DNA from: Atopsyche davidsoni
Lineage: Eukaryota > Arthropoda > Insecta > Trichoptera > Hydrobiosidae
Direction of reading: 5' to 3'
Assembly: GCA_022113835.1 (NCBI GenBank)
Contig: JAILWY010000005.1
Location: 7,706,501 to 7,770,500, forward strand
Length of the DNA stretch: 64,000 nucleotides
Positions within the stretch are counted from its first letter, which is position 1. Each line of letters begins with the position of its first letter. A model generated the notes under the pieces. That model made no database searches. It saw only the letters and a list, made by a program, of their open reading frames with translations, and was not told where the DNA came from. The position numbers were made by a program, and so were the translations under genes. This document shows, in pieces, positions 44,173 through 57,770 of the stretch.

Positions 44173-47100
44173 TGCCTCTCGACTTGCTGGCGTATGCTGT
44201 CGCAGATCGCCCGGGCGGAGCTCTCCGACCCAAAGCGATGTTTGTAAACACGACGCTCAGAACTGAATATCCATCGGCGAATGTCAAATGCTCGTCAAAG
44301 TCTCTCCGGGTATTCGCGTACTTCCGAGTTTCTCATCCCCATGGAGCGGAACGCTCCATGTCCATGCACGCATGCCAGTATTAAAATACGATCGTAGAAG
44401 CGGTGATGTCACTGAATAAATATTTTTTTTGCAGTTGTTTGGGCAAGTCGCCTCGGAGAAATGATAGTCCAGGATAATGCAGTACCAGAAAATGACTGTC
44501 ATGCATATATTTATCGTGTTGTAATCATTTTTACCAAGTCGCGGGTACGGCGTTAGGCCCTCGTCGTTATCAAATGTGACTGTCTCTTTTTTGTTTTGTT
44601 TCTGAGATGTAACGCTATTTTATTCAGAAGCGTCTTATACAATATAATTAACGTGTGAAATTATTCGTAAGTGCGGGCAGGTTGTCTTCCCGTTCAACGC
44701 TATAGGTATTTTAGTACACAGCTATCTACGACACTTATTATTGCTTTAAAAATACGATCGATAAACTATATTTGCATGCGATGGAACTAATTATTAGAAA
44801 CTGCAAGGCTTCGCAGGAAGATGTGTATTATATTTTGGCGATTGAATGGCGATGCATGGATACTTTTGCAAGTGTCGGATGTTCGACTGAGTTTCGTTTG
44901 ACCCAGATGTGGATTTTGCCATTACCCTAGGCACGAGCGTGTGTGCTTGGCCGCAAACCAGTTGTTTCGATAGCCGATGGCTCCGAACATTACATCAACC
45001 CACTGCATCACGTATAAAAGCACAGCACTCGGCGAGGAGCAGGGCGCTCAGATCTCATTCCGAATACAGCTCAAATGATAACGATATTGAACACCGTTTT
45101 TCAGTTTTTAAATCGCTCAAACGACGCCCTAACTAGCATGAATGTATTTTTTAACAAATGGGAATACAAAAACTATAAGTTTTTGTAAAAACCCAGTGGT
45201 GCTGTCGGTCCTGAATGTAAGATTTCATGCGCGGCGGGTGTGTAGGGATGAGGTCCGTTTCCGCCGGGAAAATACTAAACGTTGAACATTTGTTGGATAA
45301 ATTTCAGTAATGTTAGTAATTATGTTCCTGATTAAAATGTTACGGCCTGAAGTCAAATCTACCCTACTTTTCACAGAGTAAATAGCAATCGGTTTATCAT
45401 CTACTTATATTTAATAAAATCTAATGAAACGTAGGTATTTTCCTATGGATATTTTAATGTTGATAATTTTTAAAGTTATGAAGTATTTAACACAGAGAAA
45501 CAAAGGTTTTTTTTTTCAATGAAAATTTACAGTGTGAATATTTCTGAGAATCGATCGAGAACACCTCACGGAATATAAAATTTTCTGTTATAATATTATA
45601 TCTGATATCTAGGCAGAGCGGACGGAATACATTTGCCCGCAGGTATTCTGACTTCTCAACGTTGATACAATTTCAGAAGTAGCAGGTAACCTGTAATTTG
45701 AATTTCTCGCCGAAATTGTATCAAACAATTTTTAGCTAACTTAACCGTTTTTATACGTATCGGTAACTTTTTTATATTTTACGGTCGACGTATACGTGCT
45801 TTTGATTTAATTTACTGCCAAGATGCCGTTTTGAATTATTACAAAGATTTTTTGCATACTGGGTCGCAGTTACGTGCTTTCTGTAGGTAGGTTCCGGTAT
45901 TTGCAAAAACCATTAAAATATAATAATTAGAGTCGTGTTATATCAAATTGTAAGGGTTTTTGTATAATTTTATTAAAAAAATTATTCACTGGCCTCATCA
46001 TATATATAGTTAAGAGTTTTTAGGGCCATAACACATTAAAATCAATTGGGAAGACTGAATGATATTGAAAACATTGATACTCAGGAATTTCAGAAAATAT
46101 TTGTACAACATTATCGCCCACTTGAAACGAATAACGCGATACTCCTCCGCTATTCACCTGATCCGAGAATGTGTCTCTAAATTACCCGCTATTAGCATGA
46201 CAATACGGTGTTTTGTTCAATTTGTTATCTTACTAACAAGTTGTTAAATCAAGTTGATCTTACCTACATATGCAAGCACGCGTATTAAGCTATTAATAGT
46301 TTCAAATAAAATTACAGAGACACCTTCCGATTGAAGCTATTTCTATATTAATATAAGTGTTCATAAATATATACTTTTAAGTATAAAAACTTATACTATA
46401 AAAAAAGGGACTTCCGATTTAGATTTATCATTTCGACGCCAAATAGAAATAAAGACTTGATCGCCATTTAATTCATTTTGCGGTCAAGCAATGTGTTTTT
46501 GCAGAAAAACAGTCATCATTTTGATTGATAGATTTTCTAACAAAAAAACTCTCCGAGAGTAGTCGTTTTATTATCATGCTATCATTTTTAGATTTGAAAG
46601 TCTTTAAATCGTTAAATAAATGTTGAACCATTATGTGCCGACATTATAGTTTCCCTTTCTTACGTTAATATATACACTAAATAAACTTAAGTTTAAAAGT
46701 GGTAGAACTTTAAAGAGGGTTTCAGTATAGTTGAAGCGAATCGCCTACATAAGCCCAGCAGCAAATAAGCAGAGTAATGTTCATTGGCTACTTGATCTCC
46801 AGCCAATTAAGTTTTGCGACCACTCCTCTTACAAATAAGATAATAAGCCAGAGAAGCCCGTTGGTCAGCGAATTTGATACAGCTGCAATGTATAATGTGC
46901 TTATTTATTCAACATCTTGTAGATTTTCATCAGCACTATACATAAGAGTGAGAGTACTGATAACAAGGACCGCATCGGTAGAACATGCTGCATTAAAAAA
47001 TATACCTGTTTATAGTTAACCGAGTGTAGATATTACATTATAGATTGACCAAATACTCTAAAAGCCTCAGCCTTTGTTTGCATATTGAATAAGTACTTTG

Positions 47101-50100
47101 AATTTACAGAAAGGTATGCCCTGCTTTTTTACCGCATTGCATGCGATGGATAATGTTTTAGGAAAATTTTAACATTCATGTATTGGGGAGATTTAATAAA
47201 TCAGTAATTTTGTACGAAAATTGTACCACTTTATTTTTTAAGATTTTGTACTCTACTTCCTGAGGTTTATTGAAAATTTTATGAATATATTTACAAATTT
47301 CAGAAAATCAGAGAAGATCAGAAATAACAACTATCCGCTTTTATATATTTGTTTTATATCTTATTGACCGATGCGAGTTTAACAATGTTGATTATGAAGT
47401 CACCAGAGATTGCGTCACTTAAGTTTATGCAATGATCAGCACAAAGTCATTTTGATTCTGTTAGCGAATCTTGATGTGTAGTAATGACCCAGAAAGACGT
47501 GCAGTTTGTGTGATGATTGTGAAAGCTGAGTAAAATTAGCTTCACAATAAGAGTAAAAGTAATTGTCTTTTTATTTCGAGAGCTTGGTTTATTTAACTTC
47601 TACCCTTACTACCCTAAATTTTTGTGCAAAAAGTTACCCTTTGTCCGAAATTACATTTCTGCTCGACTTTGACTATTTCGGGAATGACGAACAAAGTCAT
47701 GTGTTTGAGATCTTAAAAAATTTCAAGTCTCATGTAAAATATCTGAAATCTTTCAATACAAAGCCTAAAAATCTAAATTATTTTGTTTTTATAACTAACT
47801 AAACATTTTTTAATTTCATAGGTATGGTTTCTTTGATAAAATCGAATATACATATCAACATTTTTCCTTGCTTGGAGATAAAAATAGTGTTTGTATTTGC
47901 GTATTTTTGAAAATCAATATAAACTAAGCTTTATTTTTTTTGGAAAAAAATATAAGCTATTTAGATGAATTACCAATATTGATTATATTTTATTTTCTAC
48001 TAAATTCATTATTTACCATATGATAAGCGCTCAGAAAATGTATTTAATTGAAGTCTTTTGCATGACTTAAAATTTGTTTAATCAATAAACTATCCAGCAT
48101 ATACACAATAAAAGTTGCGCTCTTTTACTAATGCGATAGAATTAGCTGTTTTTTTATATATATTTTATTTTAATTCTGATTTAGGGTTTTTTTCAAACAG
48201 CATATTTCTTTAGAATTTTTCTTTCGTCCTTTGTGCCCCCTCACTCCCTTGAGTGGGGTTTTAAGTCCTCTTATTTATTTGATGAGGATGTCTCCATTGA
48301 ATTTCACGTTAATACCCATATATTTTTTTCCCTTTGAGAATAAGTTTGCATTAATAAATATTAAAAGTTTTTTGAAGCTCTCATATTTTAATTAGTATTT
48401 ATTAATTCAGTGAGAATGCTATTAATTTGTTTTTAAGTATGAAAGCATAATACGTTTACATTATGAACAGGTTTTTTTTTTATTATTAATTATAATATAT
48501 AGAAGTGTGCTATATCGTAAGGTCATCTCAATGTTTCTTATCCATAAATAGAAATTCATCTTTTTAATACGCTAATCTATAGTCACAAATAATATAAAAA
48601 TCAATTTGTTGTTATTTGTTTTGTTTCTTTTGAATGGAAAAATATAGCGCTATTTAACCACAAAAGCTAACGTGCACTACATTCATCATCTATCCACGTT
48701 TCAGTTGTACCATTAATTGAATTATTCTGTGAATTATAAAGCGACTTTCTGTGAAATGAAAATGTGCCTTGTCATTTCCGACGGTGCAATATACTCGGCG
48801 CCATGTCTAACGTCAAAGGGTTCGATAAAATAAATCTAAATAAATAAACACAACGGATAACTCACCACGAAAGCTGGACACTGACCAGTTAATATTTTTG
48901 AAGCTAGTTTTTAAACTATCAAAAGTATTTTTAATATCTCATTGAATATGAATAAAAAAATCGTCGTAGAAAGATGAAAGGTTGTTTTTAAGTTTTTGGC
49001 ATTAAAAATTCATCTTTCGGTAAATACATCGTACGAAAAAAAAATGCAAAGAAAATTATTTTCACAATTCCTTTTTTTTTTACTTATAAAATATTTTTTT
49101 GAATATTTCAAATCGGACGCATTAAAATCAAAGCCTTGTTTACTTGTTGAGTATTGAAACTGTTGCATCTGAGCAGTGCTGATATCTGAAGCTTAGATCA
49201 AATTAAGCGTCTTTTAGGGTAGCTAGGACGGGGAGGGATGCTCTGGCGCGGTATCGAAGCGAGGCTTCTGGTGGCGCATCGAGCCTTCAGTCGCTTCCCC
49301 TAGCGACGCTCTCCGTTGGGAAATATGTTTCCGGATTTCGGATTCTTGTGCCGCCATTGAGAGTCGCGCCGTGTGTCCTTTTGATATGGCGTCTTCCGTT
49401 TCGAATGAAATCGTGCATTGAAAATGTACACAATGGGAACTGTAAGCCACCACAATATGCCATGCCGTGCTGGCTGGAGCTGCCGTCGTATCTTTTAAAA
49501 TATTAAAAATATATGCATCAACAAAATTAAATGGATTCGCTGCTTTTACACAGAACAGTATTTTTTATAAAGTAACAAATTTATCAAAAAGGCATTGATA
49601 AATTTGATATATTTTGGAAAACTTGCTATGCAAGTTTGTAAAGCAATATTTTTTCTAATGAATATATCATTCTTACTTTAAAAAAACTATGTGAACAATA
49701 AAACAGTACATCAGAACTATTTGATAGTTTCAAAATTAAAATTTACCTCTTTAAACTTTTTTGTCATAAATATACGCCAGTTTTAAGAATATATTGTATA
49801 ATTTAGCCTTATATTTATGTTATGCTTTTTATTTCATTTCATGGTGAATTCAGATAATTCCAGTTTTTAGATTTAAAAAGACACATTTCTTTCATTCTTT
49901 CTTAGCTTGATTTATACGAGTTGTTTGTACTAAAATATTCTACCTTTAGATATTGTTGTCATTACGGAAGTCTTGTATTTGGTAATGAAAACCACAAAAA
50001 ATTCGTATTCCTACTCGTTTGCTGGCATATAGCAAAATTATTGTTGTATTTTCTTTAATATTAAAATATTTACGTTATTTGTCATCGTTATTTGTAGTAA

Positions 50101-50530
50101 ATCAAGGTGAATAGTTTTACCTGGTCAGATACTGGACACACCTCTTTATTATTACAAATAATATTCAGACTGTGCCGTGCGAGAAATATGCACTGATGAA
50201 TCATCCATTAAGTCATTACTCTTTTATAAAGTAATTTTTTGTGTTTTTTTCTCTACATGCATATTCTTTTTCCTTTTAAAATGAGCGATGTTATGTCCTG
50301 GGGTAACAATTATTAGCAATTTTAAAATATATAAATACAATAAATTCTAATGTATAAACATCCAGCTCACGGGACTAAGATAAAACAGAGTTTGTTATAA
50401 ATATGAGTAGGTACATTATATATGGTATTCTTATTAACCTGTTTAATATTAATTAATATTGTTTACAAATTTTAAATTAATATTAAAACTTTTTAGTAAA
50501 ATACTTTGACATTACCAAATGAGGGACAGT

Positions 50531-50690
50531 TTGATAATTCCAACGTGAAAGATTGGCGAAACCGGTCACCAATCAAAATTAACATATGGAAAAATCACTC
50601 AAATATTTTATTTAAAATATTAAAATGGAATTCCCCTCTGTCAAAAATATTGATTATTTTAGTATTAAAACAGCAATTTCAGTTTGATAT
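50531..50690. repeat. Dispersed repeat family A, copy 3 (tomosyn intron)
   Basis: It aligns over most of its length with 20617-20750 and more weakly with 12995-13115. It includes the block CTCTGTCAAAAATATTGATT, shared exactly with copy 2. Confidence 0.65.
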
Positions 50691-51149
50691 TGAGTATTTT
50701 CAGTTGATATACGCAGTAACTGTCTGAAAACGCTTCCATAATCCATGACTGTTTTCCGCCACGTTTGCTCAGGCTTATCTCTATTCACATTTTTCTATGC
50801 GCATATATGTGAACGTGAAGCGAGATAATGCAGATCCCTTATACTCTTGCAGGTATCTGGTGTTGCAAGGTGGCAAAATAATAATTATTTAACATAAAAT
50901 ATTTTGTGATTTTGGACTGATTTTTTGCTTCTTACTATGTTTTTTTTATTTAACATTTTTGGTCATACTTTTTTTTGTAAAGCTGTATGACTAAAAACAG
51001 TAGCGTATTTTTCATGCAAAAATTAGGTCGCTCGAGTTTCTAACTGCGTATTCTGTCTGTAAAAAAAAGTCGATATCGATTGCCGATTTTAATAAAAACA
51101 CGCGGAAAACTCAGTTTCAGAAAGCGTTCCCTTTTCTTTGTCAGTTCCT

Positions 51150-51171
51150 AATAACGAATTTCCTCTCCGAC
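51150..51171. repeat. 22-nt motif, copy 2 (tomosyn intron)
   Basis: Second copy of the motif at 44151-44172, inside a GC-richer island (51120-51330). Confidence 0.55.
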
Positions 51172-51892
51172 ACAAAAGGCGTGCAAATGGCGGTCTGGTC
51201 GTATTCATTCCCGACCAGCCGATATTGATGTATCTAAGGTTACTACAGATAAGGACGAAGTACGTTGCGAAACAAACCCGGCCAGCTACCGATGAGGAAG
51301 CTCGAGGAATATGCTGGAAACCGCAAGTTTAGTTTTGTTTTAATTCTATGCGCTTGCACGGGATATTTTGTGTAAAGAAAAAACCACACTAACAACCCGC
51401 TCAACTTTGTGATGTAAATTTTCAACTGTATCGAGTTAGCAAGTTATACACTGTGCGAAAACTTATTTCATAAGGAAGGCTCGGAGATAAGTTAAAAAAT
51501 CAATATTTTATCTTGCGCTGTAACAGTATGACTCGCTCGTTATCTCTATATCATGTTCTAGAAATGTTGTTCCGAATAATGGCCGACGCGGCCTTTTCCT
51601 CATACTTAGACAAATAAAACATACACATAAAGTACAGTCGGCTCAAACGTATCAGAGAAACATGACATTCAACCGTAATTACATAAAAGGAAATGTTCTC
51701 TTTCGCAACGGTACCAATCTTTCGGGGAAAATGGTGTATGGCTCTTGCCAAGCAACGCGGAAACTTATCTGCTGCGGGGGAATCATAAGAAAGGCGTGGC
51801 CGGGGAGATTTATGCGCCATGACCTACCAGATGCTCTGCACTGGCTGTGAATTATTTTGATTTCGGGAATAGTTCTAGTTCCTTCTGGCGGG

Positions 51893-51907
51893 CTGGCGCA
51901 GCGCCAG
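51893..51907. repeat. 15-bp palindrome CTGGCGCAGCGCCAG
   Basis: Perfect 7-bp arms around a single A, inside a short GC-rich island. It could be a dimeric factor site; no factor is assigned. Confidence 0.6.
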
Positions 51908-53429
51908 GGGGTCGCCCCGGCCCTGCTGCTCCTCACTAATTATTGCGGACCTTGGGGAAACGTGGTCTGGAGAATATCGAGATTACACTTCATGTCTGGT
52001 TTAAATAGTGTGATTTATGAAGATACGTAATTATAAACACGCACACACACACAATATATTTTTTTTAAATAATAGTCTATTGGCGGTAATGCGTTGTGTA
52101 AATACGCAGCGAAGAACATGATGACTTACATAATTCTTTAATTGAAAAAGTTTTTCTTTTTAGAGGTTTTTGTAAACTGTCACGAGCAGCAGGTGTTTCG
52201 TTTAATAATTTGGTACCCGCTAAGTATAAAACTTAACAAATTATTCCTTATATAATAAAATCACTTTCAGAAAAATTAAGGTTTCCGTACGTTAATAGCT
52301 TTATTAATCCACCTAAGAAATGTGTGAAATCACAATACACAGTAGTAATTATTTTTTAGTACTTTCCAGTTGAAAGGTTTAATATTCAGTCCTGCGTCAC
52401 GCACGTGCTATAAGCGACAACTAAAACTAGAATGGCCTTAATAAAAATATCGACATTTTGAATGGCGTCGGGTACGCCGGGAGTACCCGCTTAGTATTCT
52501 GCGGGTCGCGCGAGTCTCCGCGGAGCCCTTTACTAGATTTACCATCTTAAGTTCGGCTTAGATTTATAAAATGGATATTAAGTGCTGTATGAATGGTCAA
52601 ACTTAGGCTGAGGCAGCAAACAGAAGTACGGTCTGCTTTGGAAATCATACATTTAGTTATAATTTAGTAATCCGCACAATTTTCGTATATACATTCTGTG
52701 TAAATATTTTATTTTACAAATATTGTAATTTATAGTTTTTAACGGTGTAGGTATCTCACAGTATATTACCGATTTTATTTTTATCGAAATCAATAATTTT
52801 AAAAACAGTTAGCAATTATAAGATTCATAATTATTTTGCACGTAAACTCCAAATCGACTCTTTTGCTTGTCCAAGGATTTTGTTAAATGTTGCAATTGAT
52901 TGCATTCTTCATGCATTGCATTGCATTCAGTCTAGGGCCAGGGATAGGTGAACATTTTCAGCTGTAGATCAAAATAACTTAATGTTACCAGTCGGCAAAG
53001 GATACCGTGGCTTTTTCATTTACGAGAAATAAATTTTAATATCAAGTCATTTAAAATTAGCTCTTTATTAAAAAAAAAAATGAATAAAAAAATTAAAAAC
53101 ACACATTCGAAAATATTGTTTAACGACTAATTATGATATTATTATCTATCACACAATCAATTAAATATTTATTTTATTTTTATATTATAAACGTTTGACT
53201 AAAAATGAATAAATGCAATTGACTCAAACAATATTTAGAAAGTATTTTTTAAAAATATATTTAACCTACACAAAACGTTTTTAAATAAAGCTATTTTAGA
53301 GCACATAGAGTGAACAGTTTCCATCGATTAAAAAAATGTTTTATACAAATTAATGGTTCGATTTGAATATAATTTATGGGGTGAGTAAAACGAATCAGTA
53401 AACATTTTTAATTAAGTGGTTCAATCACA

Positions 53430-53620
53430 ACGCGTCAAACGGCTCCGTGCCTGTCATTAATGAACCCGGAACGCTGGTGAGTCTGTGAGGTCACCTAAGG
53501 TTGATTGCGAGGGAGGAGGTCACCTGGGCCACAGAAATAATTAATACTACTGCCTTCTCTAGTTACAGGCCACAGGGCGAGGGTTCCCGCTCAAGGCGGG
53601 CGTCGTAAAAACCAATAGCT
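53430..53620. promoter_or_regulatory. Candidate intronic enhancer with paired GAGGTCACCT sites
   Basis: GC-rich island in AT-rich intron. The exact 10-mer GAGGTCACCT occurs twice (53487-53496 and 53516-53525), 29 bp apart. Each contains the nuclear-receptor half-site AGGTCA, and the second continues as an E-box-type CACCTG. TAAT-core motifs follow. Enhancer function is inference from sequence only. Confidence 0.4.
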
Positions 53621-56319
53621 TATTTAATGGTTATAAGACTTTAGTTCCCGGGAAAAGACTTTCTTTTCCCTTGATATTGTTCCTGTAAACTACACCGGCT
53701 TCCAAAAGAAGCAATTTTATTGAGAGTATATATACATATACGCGTACAGTTTTCTTTGGCACAATTTATACGTAATGATCGCAATTCAACTGCGGCTCAC
53801 AAGTTGTAGAAACGTGGTTGTTGGTTTTTCTCGAATCCATTACAGAAGTTGATCCACCCGAGTGCATGCAGCAAGATGTTTATATAATAGTTGCGTGCTT
53901 ACTACGGCAAGGACACGTTTACCAAATATGGTCCTGGTGTTCTAGGCTGCCCCGGCAGGTTGTTGAATAGACGAAGACGTGACTGCACGCACACACATAA
54001 AAAAGACAGGCAGCGAAATCAAACTTTTTATATAAATATAAAAAAAATAGTTTTAATTACGCAGGTTGTTAATACGCAGGTAGTTACGCCTTCATCTACT
54101 CTGCCCAAATATTTCGTCTATAACTCATTTTAAATATTTCTGTTTGTCAGTGCGTTGTTTAATGCCTGTGACAAAGCAATTGTAAATAATTTTTTTACAT
54201 ATTAAATAATTGAAACAACTGTATAGAAATGCAGTGAAAGTAGTAAGCTTTAATTCCAACAGCGAATGTAATCAAAACCGTTATGTGATAAAATTAAATT
54301 AAAGTCTACAGTGGATGCGCTATTATATCATATATTATATTCCCATTGATTTAAAATAATATTTAATGTTATCGCTTAGTTCTCAGTGGGTGAATGTTAT
54401 CAGTAATCAGTCTGAGAGGATCAAGAGATGAGGACTTTTTTTTTCATGCAAACCGTAGTATGCCTGTATGTGCTTAAAATAAACCATTAAAATTTAAAAG
54501 TTTTTTTTTAACATAAGTTTCTACAACTAATGTTATCTATCAATGTTTTGTCAAGTCATGTTCTTAGAAAAATTAATGTATGGCTTGTAATCTAGTATGC
54601 ATTGTATCGCGTTCATGTCCATAGTCCTAATCAGAAAGTATTTGTATGGCAAAACAAATAAAAATTTTATCATTGTTTCTGGGCACAGTTACTAAATCAG
54701 GGTCACTATTAATTATTATAGACTGACCGCAATGTTGATATTACGTTATTAATTAGGTAAATATATTTTTGTAACGTTTTAATGTTATGTACGATGTTAA
54801 TATACTTAGCGTTTAAGCTAAATATAAACACCTTATTTCAATTTATCTAAATTCAAGGCTTTTGGTGATATTGGACCAAATAATTATTTTTATTTAATTT
54901 TTTTAAAACATTATTAAAGAATAATGTTTAATATGTATTTAAATTATCGATTTATACATGATACGACAGCAAAAAAAATACACTTAAAAATAGTAATTTC
55001 CTTATTCGATATTATTTGTAAAATGATTTTTCTCATTGTTTTATGTGTCAATCAATTACATAAAAATATACGTTTTACACAATAAACCAATACGGATTTA
55101 TTTATAAAATATTTAAAATTATCAATGATGAAAAATATTTTTACAAGCAAATAACACTTTGCACCTAAATAATTTTTTTGAACAGATTGAATAAATATCT
55201 ACCACACACTTAAAATAATATTCAAATTCATATTAATAAGCACCTGTTTATTTATAAAATATATAACCCAAAAAGTAAAAAAGTTTTCAAGGAAGAAGAG
55301 AATAACTTTTATTCTGCGGAAATAAATAATAAAACTTTTCCATCAAGAAAATTTTAGCAGGATAAAAACAATTTTTCATAAACAATTTCCCAACAAGCAA
55401 GACATAACGCAGCACGTCGCGGGGCGATACATTTTTTTTAGTTTTCAAGCTTCCTCTTCACAATCGCACCCGCGGGGATGTTTCTCTCTCTCTTTATTTG
55501 AAACAATACATGTTTAGCCAAAGCAGCGGACGTAAATCTGGGCGCAATTTGTGAACTGGCTGTGAAATATGAAAGCTCATTTGTCACAGACAGATATGCG
55601 GCGTTTCTCACGTTGCTGGAGCCCCCGCCCGTGGCTTCAGATGTGCTTATAAAATTAACGATAAATTAAAAGTAGTGTCTACCGACCACCGCTACCAGCT
55701 GAAAGTCTGCTTGGCTCTCTGCAGAGTATTTTCAAAGGTTATATATAGCTTGCTTTTTGAGTTTATCAAAACTTTGTGCTTTCAATGTTTTTAAGTTTAC
55801 ACGGGAATTATTTATACGTTGTGCCCTTAAATCATCCATAAAAGTATTCGGGATTTTTCAGTGCTACATTAGTTACAATGTGACATAAATATTGAACACT
55901 TGTTTAGAAATTAGTTTTATAAAATCAGTAAAATCCATCCGATTTCTCGAACAGTTATTTTTTTTATTATTTACAGTCCCGTTCTTTCAAAGAGTCGAAA
56001 TCCCAAAGACTGAAAATCGTATTTTTTGTTGAAACTTTGTCGTAAATATTCTTTCATAAGACGTACCGCATATGGTCCGGGTTGAAATGGTTGCCCGCGG
56101 GAGATTACATTTCACATTTCTTAGTCCAGTACTGAGAGGGGTGGGATTCTACTACCCTCGGATAAGGGTCAAGGACTAGTCGGGGAAGGAAGGGTTAGGT
56201 AATATTTATTATTACTCATTGTCGTCATCGTTACCCGGCGAGTTTTTATGATTCACATAACAAGTCATTAAAAGTCAAACTTTCATTTTAAGAAATCCAT
56301 TTGTTGTATAATAAGCGGC

Positions 56320-56590
56320 TGGCAGATTGCGACCAATGTTACAGTCGACAATCCCCTAAGGTGTGAATATTGTGATGGAGGCTATGCATCGGACAAGCGC
56401 AGATTAGTCCGCCGACAATGGCCGGCCACCTCGGATGCTCCGGTCCCATTAAGCACGTGATGCCAGATTAATTGACAATATGCAGCGACAGGGGAAGCGA
56501 CTGCATCGCACCCGGGAGAGCCTCGCCGCGTTATAATTGTAGATAAACCGGGCTGCACGGAATGGAAGTTGGCGGGATTATATGCCTGCA
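56320..56590. promoter_or_regulatory. Candidate intronic enhancer with E-box and homeodomain-type motifs
   Basis: A GC-rich island about 270 bp long with no coding motif. It contains a CACGTG E-box (56454-56459), a nearby GATTAATTGA homeodomain-type site, and CGGCC/GGCCGG runs. Both strands carry only short open frames without domains. Its function is inferred. Confidence 0.35.
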
Positions 56591-57469
56591 TGTAAATTTC
56601 AAATTTAGTTCAAGGTATATCTAGTTTCAATAATATTATACATATATTGATTTATAAAAACAGTATTTCCTATTAGGTTACGTACATAAACACACACACA
56701 AAATATATATAAAAATTATTATAAAAATTAATTATGTACATTTTTTTCGGAAAATAACGGGTAAACGAAAATTGTAAATATTTTCCTTGGAAGTTATTCT
56801 TTTTAACCCCTGCGATCCATTTAAATATTGTGATCGTTTCACCCTATTCGAGCGTCGTTCATAAACACTATAAATCTTAAAAATACAATACAGACCTTTT
56901 CATATAAGAAATAACCCTTTCCAAGATTATCTTCTATACACTGAAGTGGAATTGGCTATCATCCTGCTTGGAGTTTGGTGAATGTGACCCATAAATATGC
57001 AGCGTTGATAGTTGGGGTTCGATGGCGGACCACGTTCGGCTGCGGATTCCCAGGGTGAGGGTAGTTTGACTTTTCTGGTTAGTTAGGGAAACCCTAGAGG
57101 GGCTGGTGTCGCAACCTTTTAATTATTGGAGGTTTCTCTTTAAAACTTGGCGCACTGCCAAATAAAATATAATCTGCTCGGGTTCGGTCAGTCGAGAGGC
57201 AGTTGTTATAAAAATATGTTTCTTAGTTAGATGTGAGGATTATTGTTTGATGCAAATAATTTTAAATTGAATCAAAGTGTGATATTTTAATAAAACAGTC
57301 GATATTTAATGCATCCTCAACGACGCTTCACCATAGCGCTCAATCTGCAGATTAAAACTTTTGAAATGCCAATTAATTTGCTTTTCAAACTTCGTTTCTT
57401 TATCGAGTGCCTCTCTTCATAGCAGGCTGGTGACCGTTTCACCGAATACATATTTATTCTGGGCCAGTA

Positions 57470-57770
57470 TTAATAATTCGGCTGTAAGTAAGTAATCCAC
57501 GTAAGTTTCCCCCTTCCAATGTCCTTTTTGACGATTAGTTGCGAGGTACTATATTTAATATGGCCAAAATAGGAGACCCAAAACTTTTTTACCATCGTGA
57601 AAAATTCTCTTTCTTTGTGCAAGGATCTTATTTGTGACGGGATCAACCCATGATATTTTAAGGGTTCTCCTATAAAACCATATTTCAAACGCCTTAATTT
57701 TTCGCATTGAAGCTGTCTTAAGTGTCCAGGCTCCATAAAAATGAATTGTGAAACTTCGTTTGGTCTGCAC
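57470..57770 (-). mobile_element. LINE relic: 3' end of a non-LTR reverse transcriptase ORF
   Basis: The minus strand reads the characteristic post-RT segment of insect LINE ORF2 proteins: GAWTLKTASMRKIKAFEIW, FYRRTLKISWVDPVTN, then, after a frameshift, a piece like KFWVSYFGHIKYS and GRGKLTWI. The frameshift shows it is dead. The clade is uncertain; the WVDxVTN segment resembles endonuclease-type LINEs found in many insects. Confidence 0.75.
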
